Assembly: GCF_016786355.1 (NCBI RefSeq)
Contig: NZ_JADWYX010000016.1
Coordinates: forward strand, 44,655-108,654
Direction: 5' to 3'
Source of the DNA: Frankia sp. AgB1.9
Lineage (GTDB): Bacteria > Actinomycetota > Actinomycetes > Frankiales > Frankiaceae
Length of the DNA: 64,000 nucleotides
Below are positions 34,426 to 42,729 of this stretch, in pieces. The notes beneath the pieces were generated by a model. The model was given only the letters and a program-made list of their open reading frames with translations. It was not told the origin of the DNA and ran no database searches. Position numbers and translations under genes: made by a program. The first letter of the stretch is position 1; every line of letters begins with the position of its first letter.

Positions 34426-34692
34426 GGACAAAACAAATTGGGGCCCGCCGCCCCCGGTTTCGACGCCACCACGATCCGTCACCGGCCACGACCTTGGCCC
34501 GCGCCCTCCACGCGTAGCCCCACGCACCGCCCGCGCACCGCCCGCGCACCCCCGCTACGCCGCGCACCGCCCGCGGGCCGCCCGCACCCGCGCCCGTGTG
34601 GCAGGACGGCGTCGGACCTGCCTCGGTGGCGCCGCCGGCGCCAAATTGCTGCCCGCCGAGGGAATCAACCTGCCTGACGATCCGTTCATAAG

Positions 34693-34713
34693 ACTGAGCG
34701 TCCTGGACTCAAT
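34693..34713. promoter_or_regulatory. Degenerate HAIR-like (HspR) operator
   Basis: The HspR site is CTTGAGT-N7-ACTCAAG. Here ACTGAGC, seven bases, then ACTCAAT match 10 of 14 positions with exact spacing, 67 bases before the hsp20 start. An A/T-rich TATAAG follows. Confidence 0.4.
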
Positions 34714-34779
34714 TTTTATAAGCTTCCAGGAGTGGCAGTCGACCCGGGCAGGTCCGGGCAAGGAGAGGGGCGTTGTGGA

Positions 34780-35442
34780 ATGACCACCTACCTGTGGGAC
34801 CCGTTCGCGGTGCTGGAGCGTGTGGACCGGGACTTCGACGCCGTTGTGCGCGGCTCGTTCGGGCGGGACCGGCCGCGTGCTCGGCGTGCGAGCCTCGCCC
34901 CGGCAGCGCGGACCGCGCCGGCCGGCAGGGCCGTGGCGACGTTCGGCCCCGGGTTTCGGGGCGTCGTCCCGTCAGCGGACGTCGTGACGGCCGGGGATGA
35001 CGTCGTCATCAACCTTGAGTTGCCGGGCCTGGACGTCGAGAAGGACGTGGCGGTCGAGATCGCCCGTGGCCGGCTGGTCGTGCGTGGGGAGCGCGGAAGC
35101 TCCACCGAGTCGACGGAGGGTGGCCGGATCCGCCGGGAGAGCTGGCATGGTTCGTTCCGCCGTGAGTTCGCGCTGCCGGAGAGCGTCGCCGCCGACAAGG
35201 TCGTCGCGACCTATGACCGTGGCGTGCTGTCCGTCCGCCTGCCTGGCGCGGGAGCGGTGCCCGCGAGCACTCGGGTCCCAGTGACGACCGCCGTCCCGTC
35301 CGCCGAGGTTCTCGCCGGTGAGCCGGCCCCGGTGACGACCCCTGCGCCTGTCGCCGAGGTTCCCGCTGACGAGCCGGTCTCCGTCGATACGGCGGCCGAG
35401 GTCGGCACCTCCGTGGAGTCCGGGGACCAGGCCGCGGCCTGA
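34780..35442 (+). CDS. Hsp20 small heat-shock protein with long C-terminal tail
   Basis: A 220-residue small heat-shock protein, larger than the usual 140-150. Residues 1-60 are an Arg/Ala-rich N-terminal arm starting TTYLWDPF; the alpha-crystallin domain spans about 60-155 (PSADVVTAGDDVVINLELPG, GRLVVRGER, SFRREFALPE, ATYDRGVLSVRLP). The I-x-I-like end motif is not obvious. The last 60 residues are a low-complexity Ala/Val/Pro/Glu tail with two repeats of the type AEVxAxEPxxVxT. It binds unfolding proteins in the cytoplasm. The AGGAG is 14 bases from the ATG, further than normal. A HAIR-like site upstream suggests heat control by HspR. Confidence 0.88.
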   Translation: MTTYLWDPFAVLERVDRDFDAVVRGSFGRDRPRARRASLAPAARTAPAGRAVATFGPGFRGVVPSADVVTAGDDVVINLELPGLDVEKDVAVEIARGRLVVRGERGSSTESTEGGRIRRESWHGSFRREFALPESVAADKVVATYDRGVLSVRLPGAGAVPASTRVPVTTAVPSAEVLAGEPAPVTTPAPVAEVPADEPVSVDTAAEVGTSVESGDQAAA

Positions 35443-35799
35443 CGCAGCACCAGCTGGCGGTCCGCTCGGCGGAGGCCGGACCGGCCCGTCGGGGTGCCCG
35501 GACAGTCCGGGACCGCGCCGCCAGCGCCGTCCCGACGGCAGCGGGGCCCGGGGCCCCCGGGGGGGCCCGCCCCCCGGGGGGGGGCGGCGGGGGCGCGGGG
35601 CCGGCCGCCCCCCCCCCCCCGCCGCCCGCGGGGGGCGGCCCATCCAGCTGGATGCCCGGCCCGCTGCGCGTGCGCTCTGGTCAGTCGCCAGTGGCAGCCA
35701 CGCCCGCCTTACGGCACAAGGCCCCAGTCGCACAGGCCCCTGGCCCGAGCCCCGGTAAGGAACCGCGCCTGGACCCCCGGCCCGTTGCGTGCGCTCTGG
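35443..35799. other. Low-complexity G/C tract and duplicated gene end
   Basis: Bases about 35530-35640 are almost only G and C, with runs such as 13 C at 35608-35620. There is no gene. Downstream of it lies a diverged copy of the 3' end of the exonuclease gene (see 35654-35817). The tract could stall polymerases or be poorly sequenced. Confidence 0.8.
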
Positions 35800-35817
35800 T
35801 CAGTCGTCGGTGGCGGG
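35654..35817. repeat. Imperfect direct repeat, 122-bp spacing
   Basis: CCCGGCCCGCTGCGCGTGCG and TCTGGTCAGTCGCCAGTGGC (35654-35694) recur in slightly altered form at 35776-35815, where they cover the stop codon and last codons of the exonuclease III gene. Weaker similarity continues for some 30 bases past each copy. Confidence 0.8.
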
Positions 35818-36717
35818 CGGGCTCGCCGCCTTGCGGCGCATGGTCGCGGCGGCGCGGTCGCGTTGGCTCGACCCCCGGCCGGAGGAACTGCGGGCGGACG
35901 GGGGCGGGACCATCGGGCCGATGTCGCCGTCGGGCGCCGTGTCGAGGTCGACGATCACCGGGGCGTGGTCGGACGTGCCGGTGCCCTTGCGGGCGGCTCG
36001 GTCGACGTAGACCGCGGCGACCCGCTTGGCCACGTCGGCGCCCGCCAACGTCAGATCGATGCGCATCCCCATGTTCTTGGGGAAGCACAGCGCGCGGTAG
36101 TCCCAGTAGGTGTAGACGGTCTCGTCTGGCCAGCGGGCCCGCAACACGTCGACGAGACCGACGTCGGTCAGCTCTCGCAGCGCGGTCCGCTCCGGCTCGG
36201 TGACGTGGGTGGCGCCGACGAAGTCCGCCGGGTCCCAGACGTCGGCGTCCGTCGGGGCGATGTTGAAGTCGCCGAGCGCCAGCACCGGCTGGTTCGCGGC
36301 GACCTCGGCCACCGTGTCACGTAGGGCGGCCAGCCACCGCAACTTGTAGGCGTAGTGCGGGTCATCGGGCGTGCGCCCGTTCGGCACGTACAGCGACCAG
36401 ACCCGGATGCCACCGCAGGTTGCCGCGATCGCCCGCGGCTCCGGCTCGGGGAAGCCCGGATCGCCGGCGAAGCCACGCGCGACGTCGTCGAGGCCCGCGC
36501 GGGACAGCAGCGCGACCCCGTTCCAGCGGCCGTCGCCGTGATGCGCGTAGCGATAGCCGCGGCGGAACAGGTCCTCGTCGAAGTTCTCCGCGAACGCCTC
36601 GTCGTCGAGCTTCGTCTCCTGCAGGCAGAGCACGTCGGGCTGGGCCCGGTCGAGCCATTCGATCAGCCGAGCCTGCCGCGCCTTGGCCGAGTTGATGTTC
36701 CACGTCGCGATCCGCAC
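35800..36717 (-). CDS. xth: Exodeoxyribonuclease III (AP endonuclease)
   Basis: A 305-residue member of the exonuclease III/APE family for base-excision repair. Expected motifs are present: RIATWNINSAKAR, CLQETKLDD with the metal-binding glutamate, YVPNGR, the catalytic GDFNIAPTD, and the final TSDHAPVIVDL with the catalytic Asp-His. About 45 C-terminal residues rich in Ser, Arg and Pro extend beyond the core of about 260. The GTG at 36717 starts right at the similarity; TAACGT seven bases before it may be a -10 box of a leaderless mRNA. It converges with hsp20. Confidence 0.93.
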   Translation of the reverse strand: MRIATWNINSAKARQARLIEWLDRAQPDVLCLQETKLDDEAFAENFDEDLFRRGYRYAHHGDGRWNGVALLSRAGLDDVARGFAGDPGFPEPEPRAIAATCGGIRVWSLYVPNGRTPDDPHYAYKLRWLAALRDTVAEVAANQPVLALGDFNIAPTDADVWDPADFVGATHVTEPERTALRELTDVGLVDVLRARWPDETVYTYWDYRALCFPKNMGMRIDLTLAGADVAKRVAAVYVDRAARKGTGTSDHAPVIVDLDTAPDGDIGPMVPPPSARSSSGRGSSQRDRAAATMRRKAASPPATDD

Positions 36718-36814
36718 ATCGAGAACGTTAGTCCCCCGGTCCGACAACCCCGAGATCCCACCCGGAACGGTGACGGGAGGCCTGGCCGGTCTTAGCGGCC
36801 CCACGATGCCAGCT

Positions 36815-36889
36815 TGATCGCCGTTTCGACCCTCGGGTGGTTGCAAACCGGCGGCAGGCACGACCACGGAAGGGCCAAAACGCCGATCA
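36815..36889. repeat. 75-bp palindromic repeat, copy C (most diverged)
   Basis: Starts TGATCGCCGTTTCGACCCTC and ends GGGCCAAAACGCCGATCA. Same length and same orientation as copy A, but with more stem mismatches. It lies between the 3' end of the diiron-protein gene and the start of xth. Confidence 0.88.
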
Positions 36890-36992
36890 AGCAGGGCGAG
36901 CACGCTGGCCGGCGCCGGGCTCAGAGACGGGCCGACTCCGGGCACCGAGACTGACCGGCCCCGGGCTCAGACACGGGCCGGGGCCTCACGGG

Positions 36993-38183
36993 TCAGAGGC
37001 TGGCCCGCGCGGGCAGGTCGGGCAGGGCCTGGAGGACCTCGAGCCGGGCGTCCGGATCCGAACCAGCGCCGGCGTCCGCCCCGGCGATCGTCTCGGCGAC
37101 CTCGGCCTGGCGTGCGGCGAGGTCGGCCTCGGCTCTGGCCTGCTCACGCTCGCGGTCCAGGTCGTCGGCGGCCCGCTCGTCCGCGGCCATCAGCGCGCCG
37201 AGGTCGACGTTCGCCATCTCCAGGACGCCCAGCTTCTCGTAGGCGTCCCGGATCGTCGGCCCCCACAGCCCGATGTCCCGCATGCACGGCACGATCCGGC
37301 TGAACAGCAGTGTCTGGAACATGCGCATGTAGTCGGACTGCTTGACCAGCTCGGTGCTCTCGGCGATGTCGAGCCCCAGGGTCGCCCACACCTCGGAGCC
37401 GTTGATCCGCTCGTACATCAGGTAGCAGCCCTCGGCCGCGAACTCCTCGCGTTCAGCCCGTTCGGCGTCGGTCAGCTGCCGGTAGTAGTCGCGCAGCGCG
37501 AGCCGGCCGAACGCGACATGGCGCGCCTCGTCCTGCATGACGTAGGCGAGGACCTGCTTGGGCAGGGGCAGCGGCGTCAGGTCCCGCAGCACCCCGAACG
37601 CGGCCAGCGCCAGCCCCTCGATGAGCACCTGCATGCCCAGATACGGGATGTCCCAGCGGCTGTCGGACAGCGTCTGGTCCAGCAGCGCCTTCAGGTGGTC
37701 GTTGATCGGGTAGACGAGGCCTAGCTTCTCGTGCAGGAAGCGGGCGTACACCTCGACGTGGCGCGCCTCGTCGATGGTCTGCGTCGTCGCGTAGAACTTC
37801 GCGTCCAGGTCGGGGACCGACTCGACGATCCGGGCACTGCAGATCATCGCGCCCTGCTCGCCGTGCAGGAACTGGCTGAACTGCCAGCTCGCGAGGTGGC
37901 GGCGCACCTCGTCGCGCTCCCGGTCGTTCATCTTGTCCCAGACTGGGGTGCCGAAGAGGGCTACCGATTCGTCGGGCAGACCGAGCGGCCGGCCGTAGGG
38001 GACGTCAAGCGACCAGTCGATGCGGGTGCCCGCGTCCCACTGCTTGTCCTTGCCCTTCTGGTACAGAGCCAGCAGACGCTGACGCCCGTCGTCGTACTCC
38101 CAGCTGAACCGGGCGGCCCCGGAGGACGGCACGTCCCAGGTCATCGGCGCGACGGGAGCGATGTACTGCGGGAAGGTGGACAT
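36993..38183 (-). CDS. Ferritin-like diiron protein (R2-type fold)
   Basis: A 396-residue protein with a four-helix diiron site. Two symmetrical ligand sets are visible: E109 (HGEQ) with E139-A-R-H142 (DEARH), and E189 (IEG) with E219-A-R-H222 (DEARH). This E, ExxH, E, ExxH order is that of ribonucleotide reductase R2 and bacterial diiron oxygenases. No radical tyrosine can be assigned from sequence alone, so oxygenase, desaturase or N-oxygenase activity are all open. The last 60 residues are charged and helical. The ATG at 38183 has GAGGGGG upstream. The dienoyl-CoA isomerase-like gene precedes it on the same strand by 216 bases. Confidence 0.83.
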   Translation of the reverse strand: MSTFPQYIAPVAPMTWDVPSSGAARFSWEYDDGRQRLLALYQKGKDKQWDAGTRIDWSLDVPYGRPLGLPDESVALFGTPVWDKMNDRERDEVRRHLASWQFSQFLHGEQGAMICSARIVESVPDLDAKFYATTQTIDEARHVEVYARFLHEKLGLVYPINDHLKALLDQTLSDSRWDIPYLGMQVLIEGLALAAFGVLRDLTPLPLPKQVLAYVMQDEARHVAFGRLALRDYYRQLTDAERAEREEFAAEGCYLMYERINGSEVWATLGLDIAESTELVKQSDYMRMFQTLLFSRIVPCMRDIGLWGPTIRDAYEKLGVLEMANVDLGALMAADERAADDLDREREQARAEADLAARQAEVAETIAGADAGAGSDPDARLEVLQALPDLPARASL

Positions 38184-38399
38184 GGCGCGCGGCCCCCTCA
38201 CGGCCCGCCGGCCAGGCGCGGCGGACGGAGTTCGGATCGGTTCCTGCTCGGTGCTCGCCGAGGTCAAGAAACGTCAACAGAACACCACCCCTGATCGTGC
38301 CAAATCCGCCGCCCATGCACATCCCCCCGCGGCGATCCGTCGGATCGGCCCGGCCGAGAGCCGCGGGCCGGCGCGGGGTGATCGCCCTCAGGGCGGCGG

Positions 38400-39284
38400 T
38401 CAGCGGCCCTCGTACTGGGCCGGCCGGCGCTCGACGAAGGCGGTGACGGCCTCGTTCAGGTCGTGGGACGGCAGGAAGGCCGCGTTCCAGGTGGAGACGT
38501 AACGCAGCCCGGCGCCGACCGCGCCGGCCCGGCCGACCTCCAGGATCTCCTTGACGCCCTGGACGACCAGCGGCGGGTTGGCTGCGACCGCGTCGGCGAA
38601 CTCGTGCGCAGCGGCCAGGGCCGCCGCCTGGTCGGGCAGCACGTCGTTGACCAGGCCGATCTCCTCGGCCCTGGCGGCGTCGATGTCCTTGCCGGTCAGG
38701 GCCAGCTCACGCAGGTGGCCGTCGCCGATGATGGCGGGCAGCCGTTGGAGACTGCCGAGATCGGCGACGATCGCGACGCGTACCTCGCGGATGCTGAACC
38801 GGGCGTCCTGGCTGGTGAACCGGACGTCGCAGGCGGCCAGGAGGTCGACGCCACCGCCGATGCACCAGCCCGACACCGCGGCGGCGACCGGCTTGCGGCA
38901 CTCGGCGACCGCGTCGATGGCGCGCTGCAGCGTGCGGATGTTCCCGAGCATCGCGGTGCGGGCGCCGGCGAGCCCGCCGTCCCGCGCGCTCGTCCCGGTC
39001 AGGTCGCCGAGCATCGAGGCCAGGTCGAGCCCGTAGCAGAAGTTCGGCCCGGAGCCGGCCAGGACGACGGCCCGCACCGACGGGTCCGCGTCCAGCGCGG
39101 CGAACACCACGGGCAGTTCGGCGAAGAACTCGGGCCCCATCGCGTTGCCCTTGCCGGGGCCGAGCATCGTCACCTGGGCGACCGGGCCACGGCGCTGGAC
39201 TCTCAGGGCCTTGCCCGCCGCGACGGGATAGTCGGTGAGCTCGCCGAGCGAGCCGTCGGTAGCGCGGTCGTCCGTCGTCGTCAT
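38400..39284 (-). CDS. Crotonase; dienoyl-CoA isomerase-like
   Basis: A 294-residue enoyl-CoA hydratase/isomerase superfamily member. The oxyanion-hole strands are PVAQVTMLG and VSGWCIGGGVDLLAACDVR. The catalytic region reads SIREVRVAIVADLGSLQRLP: a Glu and an Asp eight residues apart, the spacing of the two acid residues of delta3,5-delta2,4-dienoyl-CoA isomerase (Glu196/Asp204 in rat ECH1). This suggests a role in degrading unsaturated fatty acids rather than simple hydration. The ATG follows GGAGG. No other beta-oxidation genes are adjacent. Confidence 0.9.
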   Translation of the reverse strand: MTTTDDRATDGSLGELTDYPVAAGKALRVQRRGPVAQVTMLGPGKGNAMGPEFFAELPVVFAALDADPSVRAVVLAGSGPNFCYGLDLASMLGDLTGTSARDGGLAGARTAMLGNIRTLQRAIDAVAECRKPVAAAVSGWCIGGGVDLLAACDVRFTSQDARFSIREVRVAIVADLGSLQRLPAIIGDGHLRELALTGKDIDAARAEEIGLVNDVLPDQAAALAAAHEFADAVAANPPLVVQGVKEILEVGRAGAVGAGLRYVSTWNAAFLPSHDLNEAVTAFVERRPAQYEGR

Positions 39285-39456
39285 CGCGGCGCCTCCCAGG
39301 TCCCAAAAGCCAGCAGCCGCACCGCGTCAGGAGCTAGCCGTCCGACGCCCGCCCGGCCTCCGCCTACCGTCGCACAATGAGGCGCCGCGAGGCCTCCCCG
39401 CTCCCGAACGAAGCAGCGGGCTGGGTCCGCGCCGACCCAGCCCGCAGCGATCCGCC

Positions 39457-40212
39457 TTACTTTTTGTCCTCCTCGAAGTTCACGGTCACGTTCGTGTAGC
39501 CGAGGGCGCCGAGCAGGCCGCGCAGCATCCCGGCCGTGTTCCCCTTGCCCAGGTTGACCAGCTGGCCGTCGGCTGAGGCGGCCGAGGTCATCTGCTGGGT
39601 GGCCTTGACGTAGACGCTCTTGTCCGAGCTCTGCCCACCGAAGAAGTTGCCGATCCGGGTGAGCGCCCCCCGTTGGCGGGCGACCACGTAGCTCTTCTGC
39701 AGGTCGAGGTTCGGCTTGCTCAGCGTCGGTGGCGGCAACGTGATCGTCACGGACTTCCCGTCGGGAGAGACCTTGACCCGGCTGGCGTCGAGGCCCTTGA
39801 AGCTGACGACCGAGTCGACGGTGCCGACGCCGACGAAGAGCACCTGCTCGCCCGACAGCCAGGACGGGATGTACTTGGTGGAGCTCTGGGTGTCGACGAC
39901 GACCTCGAAGTGCCCGCTGGCCGCGTGGTAGTCGTTGATCGTCTCTAGGGAACGCAGCACGGCAGGCTCACTGCGGTCGATGGTCTGGTGCTTGAAGGGG
40001 TTGTGGAGGAAGGAGGGCCGCCAGCCGGCGACGAAGCTGATCGCGCTGACGGCGACCGCCAGCACGACCAACAGCGCCACGAGCCTGATCAGGCCCCCGA
40101 AGCCGGGCAGCTGCGGGCCGCGCCGGCCACCGCGGCCGGATGCGGCATCTGGGGTGGTGGGAGGCAGGGTGCCGGTGGACTTGGTGTCCGACCGGCCGGA
40201 CTCGTCGCTCAT
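39457..40212 (-). CDS. DUF4230 membrane-anchored protein
   Basis: A 251-residue protein with a Ser/Pro/Gly-rich cytoplasmic N-terminus (about 1-40), one membrane segment (LIRLVALLVVLAVAVSAISF, about 40-60) and an extracytoplasmic domain. The domain matches DUF4230: ETINDYHAASGHFEVVVD, VGVGTVDSVVSFKGLD, the repeated VSPDGKSVTITLPPPTL and the C-terminal LGYTNVTVNFE. Function is unknown. The frame is open to 40245, but the ATG at 40212 starts the recognisable part. It stands between the crotonase and SpoIIE genes on the same strand, without overlap. Confidence 0.85.
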   Translation of the reverse strand: MSDESGRSDTKSTGTLPPTTPDAASGRGGRRGPQLPGFGGLIRLVALLVVLAVAVSAISFVAGWRPSFLHNPFKHQTIDRSEPAVLRSLETINDYHAASGHFEVVVDTQSSTKYIPSWLSGEQVLFVGVGTVDSVVSFKGLDASRVKVSPDGKSVTITLPPPTLSKPNLDLQKSYVVARQRGALTRIGNFFGGQSSDKSVYVKATQQMTSAASADGQLVNLGKGNTAGMLRGLLGALGYTNVTVNFEEDKK

Positions 40213-40382
40213 GGCGCGGAAAGTACCCAGAAACCCTGCTATCACGCAGGTTCGTCACCTGCAAGACAAGCGGCGGGCTACAGGTTTGGGGAGATCCGGC
40301 CCGGCTACCCCCCACCATCGGGCGAGCCGGGCGCCGCGGCCTGCTCAGACGGGTCCGCGTCAGGCCGCGGTGACGACGTGGC

Positions 40383-42278
40383 TCAGGCCCGAAACTCGCC
40401 GGAGAGGGAGAGCGCGATCGCGGTCCGGTCGTCACTGGGCCTGCCAGGGGAATGCCTCCGCACGGCGGCGAACACGTCGTCGAGCAGCTGGCCCGGTGTG
40501 CGCCCGCCGACCCGGACCAGCTCGTCGACGAGCCGATGGCGCCCGAACAGCCGCCCGTCGTCGTCGCGGGCCTCGACGAGACCGTCGGTGTAGACGAACA
40601 GCACGTCCCCCGGCGCCAGGCGCAGCCTGCCTGCCCGCCAGGCCTCGGGCGCGGCGACCAGGCTGGACATCAGCGGTCCCGTCGACGCCAGCGGCTCCAC
40701 CTCACCCAGCCTGGCCAGCTCGTCGAGATCAACCAGGTTGACCTCGCCGGCCAGGGCCTCGAAGTCGGTCTCACCGAGCTCCGTGCCGGTGGCCGGCTCG
40801 CGGGAGGCGAGTGCGACGGGGTCCAGGTCGGCGCCGAGGCCGTCGGGTTCGGCCGGATGGTCCTCGATCGCCGCCGCGGCCATCGCCGCGTGCGCGCCGA
40901 CGCGCGGCCGGGGCCGCGGGAGCGCCGTCCAGTCGGCCCGAAGCACCAGCGCGTCCGGATGACCGGCGTTGGCGTAGACCACCTCGCCGCCGCGCGGATC
41001 GACCAGCGCCACCAGCGCGGTCGCGAACGTCTCCCCGGTGTCGCCGAGCGCCTCGACCACCCACTGCACGGCGGCCGCGGGCTCCATGCCCCGGGTCAGC
41101 GCCGCGGTGAGCAGCTGCTTGAGACGCAGCGCGAAGACGCCGGACGCCGCGCCGTGCCCGGCGACGTCGCCGACGACCACCGCGACCTGACCGCCAGGCA
41201 GCTCGATCGCGTCGAACCAGTCGCCGGCCAGCTCGCCCTCGGCCGGGTCCACCCGACCGAGCAGCTCCAGGCCGGCCGTGTCGCGCAGCGAGGTCGGGGT
41301 GAGCGCGTCGCGCAACGCGAGCACCGCCGGGCCCTCCTGGGCGAGCGCCTCCCACGACCGCTCGTTCTGCCGGACCAGGGTGACGAGCTGGGAACGCATC
41401 GCCTCGACGTTGTCGGCCAGGTCGATGATCTCGCGGGGGCCGACGGCCGGGATGGTCGTGTCGTACCGGCCGGCGGCGACCGCGTTCACCGCCCAACGCA
41501 GCTCGTTGATCGGGACGAGCAGCCAGCGCCGCGACAGGATCAGCATGAGCGCGGACATCGCCAGCAGCACCGCGACGATCGTGCCGAACGAGCTGAGCAT
41601 GATGTCGCCGGAGCTCTTCACCCGGCCGGCTGCCTCGGTCTGCTCCGCGGTGATCGCGCCGTCGAGCTTCGTCACCGCGGCGCGCAGGGCGACGAACCGG
41701 TCCCGGCTGTCCGTGCCGAGTTCGAGGGCCTGGGCCTGCGCCGGCTCCCCGGCGTTCATCAACGCGATCTCGGGGATGACCGAGTCGGTCTGCCAGCGCC
41801 GGTAGGTCTCGTCGACCCGGTCGATCTGGGCGAGCAGCGTCGGGAAGTCGCCCAGCCGGGCGCGCAGGTCCCGGCCGCGGGCCGCGATGTCGTCGAGCGC
41901 CTTCTCGTACGGGTCCAGCCGGTCGGAGTCGGCGGCCTGGCCCCCGGACGACTGCGCGGCACCGAGCAGCCCGGAAGCACCAGACGACGCGGAACCACCA
42001 GACGACGCGGAGCCACTCGGTGACCCGGCGAGAACCGGCGTCGCGGGCTCGCCTGAGGACATCAGGTACCCGCGCAGCGCGTTGCGCTCGTCGACGTACG
42101 CCGTCTGCAACTGGGCGGTCAGCGTCTCGGCCGGGTCGAGCCGGTCGGCGCGCTCGGCGGCGGCGTGGTTGGCCCGTTCCGACGAGTACAGCGTGAGCAG
42201 CAACGTGGCCACGACCGCGATGCCGGCGAGCCCGACGACCACCCGGATGCCGTGGCGCAGTCCCGTGGATTCACGCAC
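40383..42278 (-). CDS. Membrane SpoIIE/PP2C phosphatase with HAMP domain
   Basis: A 631-residue receptor-like phosphatase. A first membrane segment (about 9-29) and a second (about 228-250) enclose an extracellular four-helix sensor interrupted by a Ser/Gly-rich stretch near 85-110. A HAMP domain follows (LVPINELRWAVNAVAAGRYD), then a SpoIIE-type PP2C domain: LAGDWFDAIEL, GDVAGHGAASGVFAL, YANAGHPDALVL, GDVLFVYTDGLVEARD and SDDRTAIAL. It likely dephosphorylates an anti-sigma-factor antagonist. Between ANAGHPD and STGPLM about 75 extra acidic residues are inserted. The GTG start has AGGAGGGG upstream. It diverges from the ABC transporter. Confidence 0.92.
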   Translation of the reverse strand: MRESTGLRHGIRVVVGLAGIAVVATLLLTLYSSERANHAAAERADRLDPAETLTAQLQTAYVDERNALRGYLMSSGEPATPVLAGSPSGSASSGGSASSGASGLLGAAQSSGGQAADSDRLDPYEKALDDIAARGRDLRARLGDFPTLLAQIDRVDETYRRWQTDSVIPEIALMNAGEPAQAQALELGTDSRDRFVALRAAVTKLDGAITAEQTEAAGRVKSSGDIMLSSFGTIVAVLLAMSALMLILSRRWLLVPINELRWAVNAVAAGRYDTTIPAVGPREIIDLADNVEAMRSQLVTLVRQNERSWEALAQEGPAVLALRDALTPTSLRDTAGLELLGRVDPAEGELAGDWFDAIELPGGQVAVVVGDVAGHGAASGVFALRLKQLLTAALTRGMEPAAAVQWVVEALGDTGETFATALVALVDPRGGEVVYANAGHPDALVLRADWTALPRPRPRVGAHAAMAAAAIEDHPAEPDGLGADLDPVALASREPATGTELGETDFEALAGEVNLVDLDELARLGEVEPLASTGPLMSSLVAAPEAWRAGRLRLAPGDVLFVYTDGLVEARDDDGRLFGRHRLVDELVRVGGRTPGQLLDDVFAAVRRHSPGRPSDDRTAIALSLSGEFRA

Positions 42279-42729
42279 GGTCTCACCCCTCCTGGCATCC
42301 GCGGCGCCGCTGCCCGATGCGCCGGCACCTGCTCGGCGCGGCCCCCCCCCCGCCGAAGCGCGAGGCCGCTCTGGTCGGCCGCTGGGTCGTTCGCCCGCCT
42401 CTCACGACGTCCGTCACCCAAGCGGGCTGGCAGGTCCCGGCCAGGCGGACATTGAGGGCCATTGTCGCCCGGCCCCCGCATCGGGGCGCCGCGGGGCCGA
42501 TGCCATGACGCGCCGTCACGGCTCCGGGCGGCCCCGCGGTCCCGTTGCTCCGCGTCGGTGAGCAGGCCACACCGGACCGTGCGGCCCGGTACGGCCAGCC
42601 CAACGGTGGGTAGGTCTCGGCCATAGCCACCCACCGTTACCGACCGAGAGCTTCGCGTACCGATCGACAGCCGCCGCGCCTGGCAACTTCCGGCCGGGAC
42701 AGCGAGACCTCGCGGGAGGAAGCACTCCG
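42279..42729. other. Divergent intergenic region
   Basis: The region between the phosphatase and ABC genes must hold both promoters. I see no gene in it. A run of ten or more C at about 42342-42351 is the only conspicuous sequence. GGGAGGAAG just before 42730 is the ribosome site of the ABC gene. Confidence 0.6.

Larger units (their letters stand above)
33754..34779. other. 1-kb intergenic region with repeats
   Basis: No open frame here has convincing codon use or similarity. The part next to 33753 should hold the promoter of the FHA-ABC gene. Bases 34173-34425 carry a family of 19-bp repeats. ACAAATTGGGGC follows two of them (at about 34250 and 34432). Bases 34690-34725 carry a heat-shock-like operator and an A/T-rich stretch before hsp20. 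Confidence 0.7.

Noticed and set aside
40243..40275. tRNA-like hairpin near GCAGGTTCGTCACCTGC
   Set aside because: Only one stem-loop forms; no acceptor stem, D arm or anticodon arm can be drawn.
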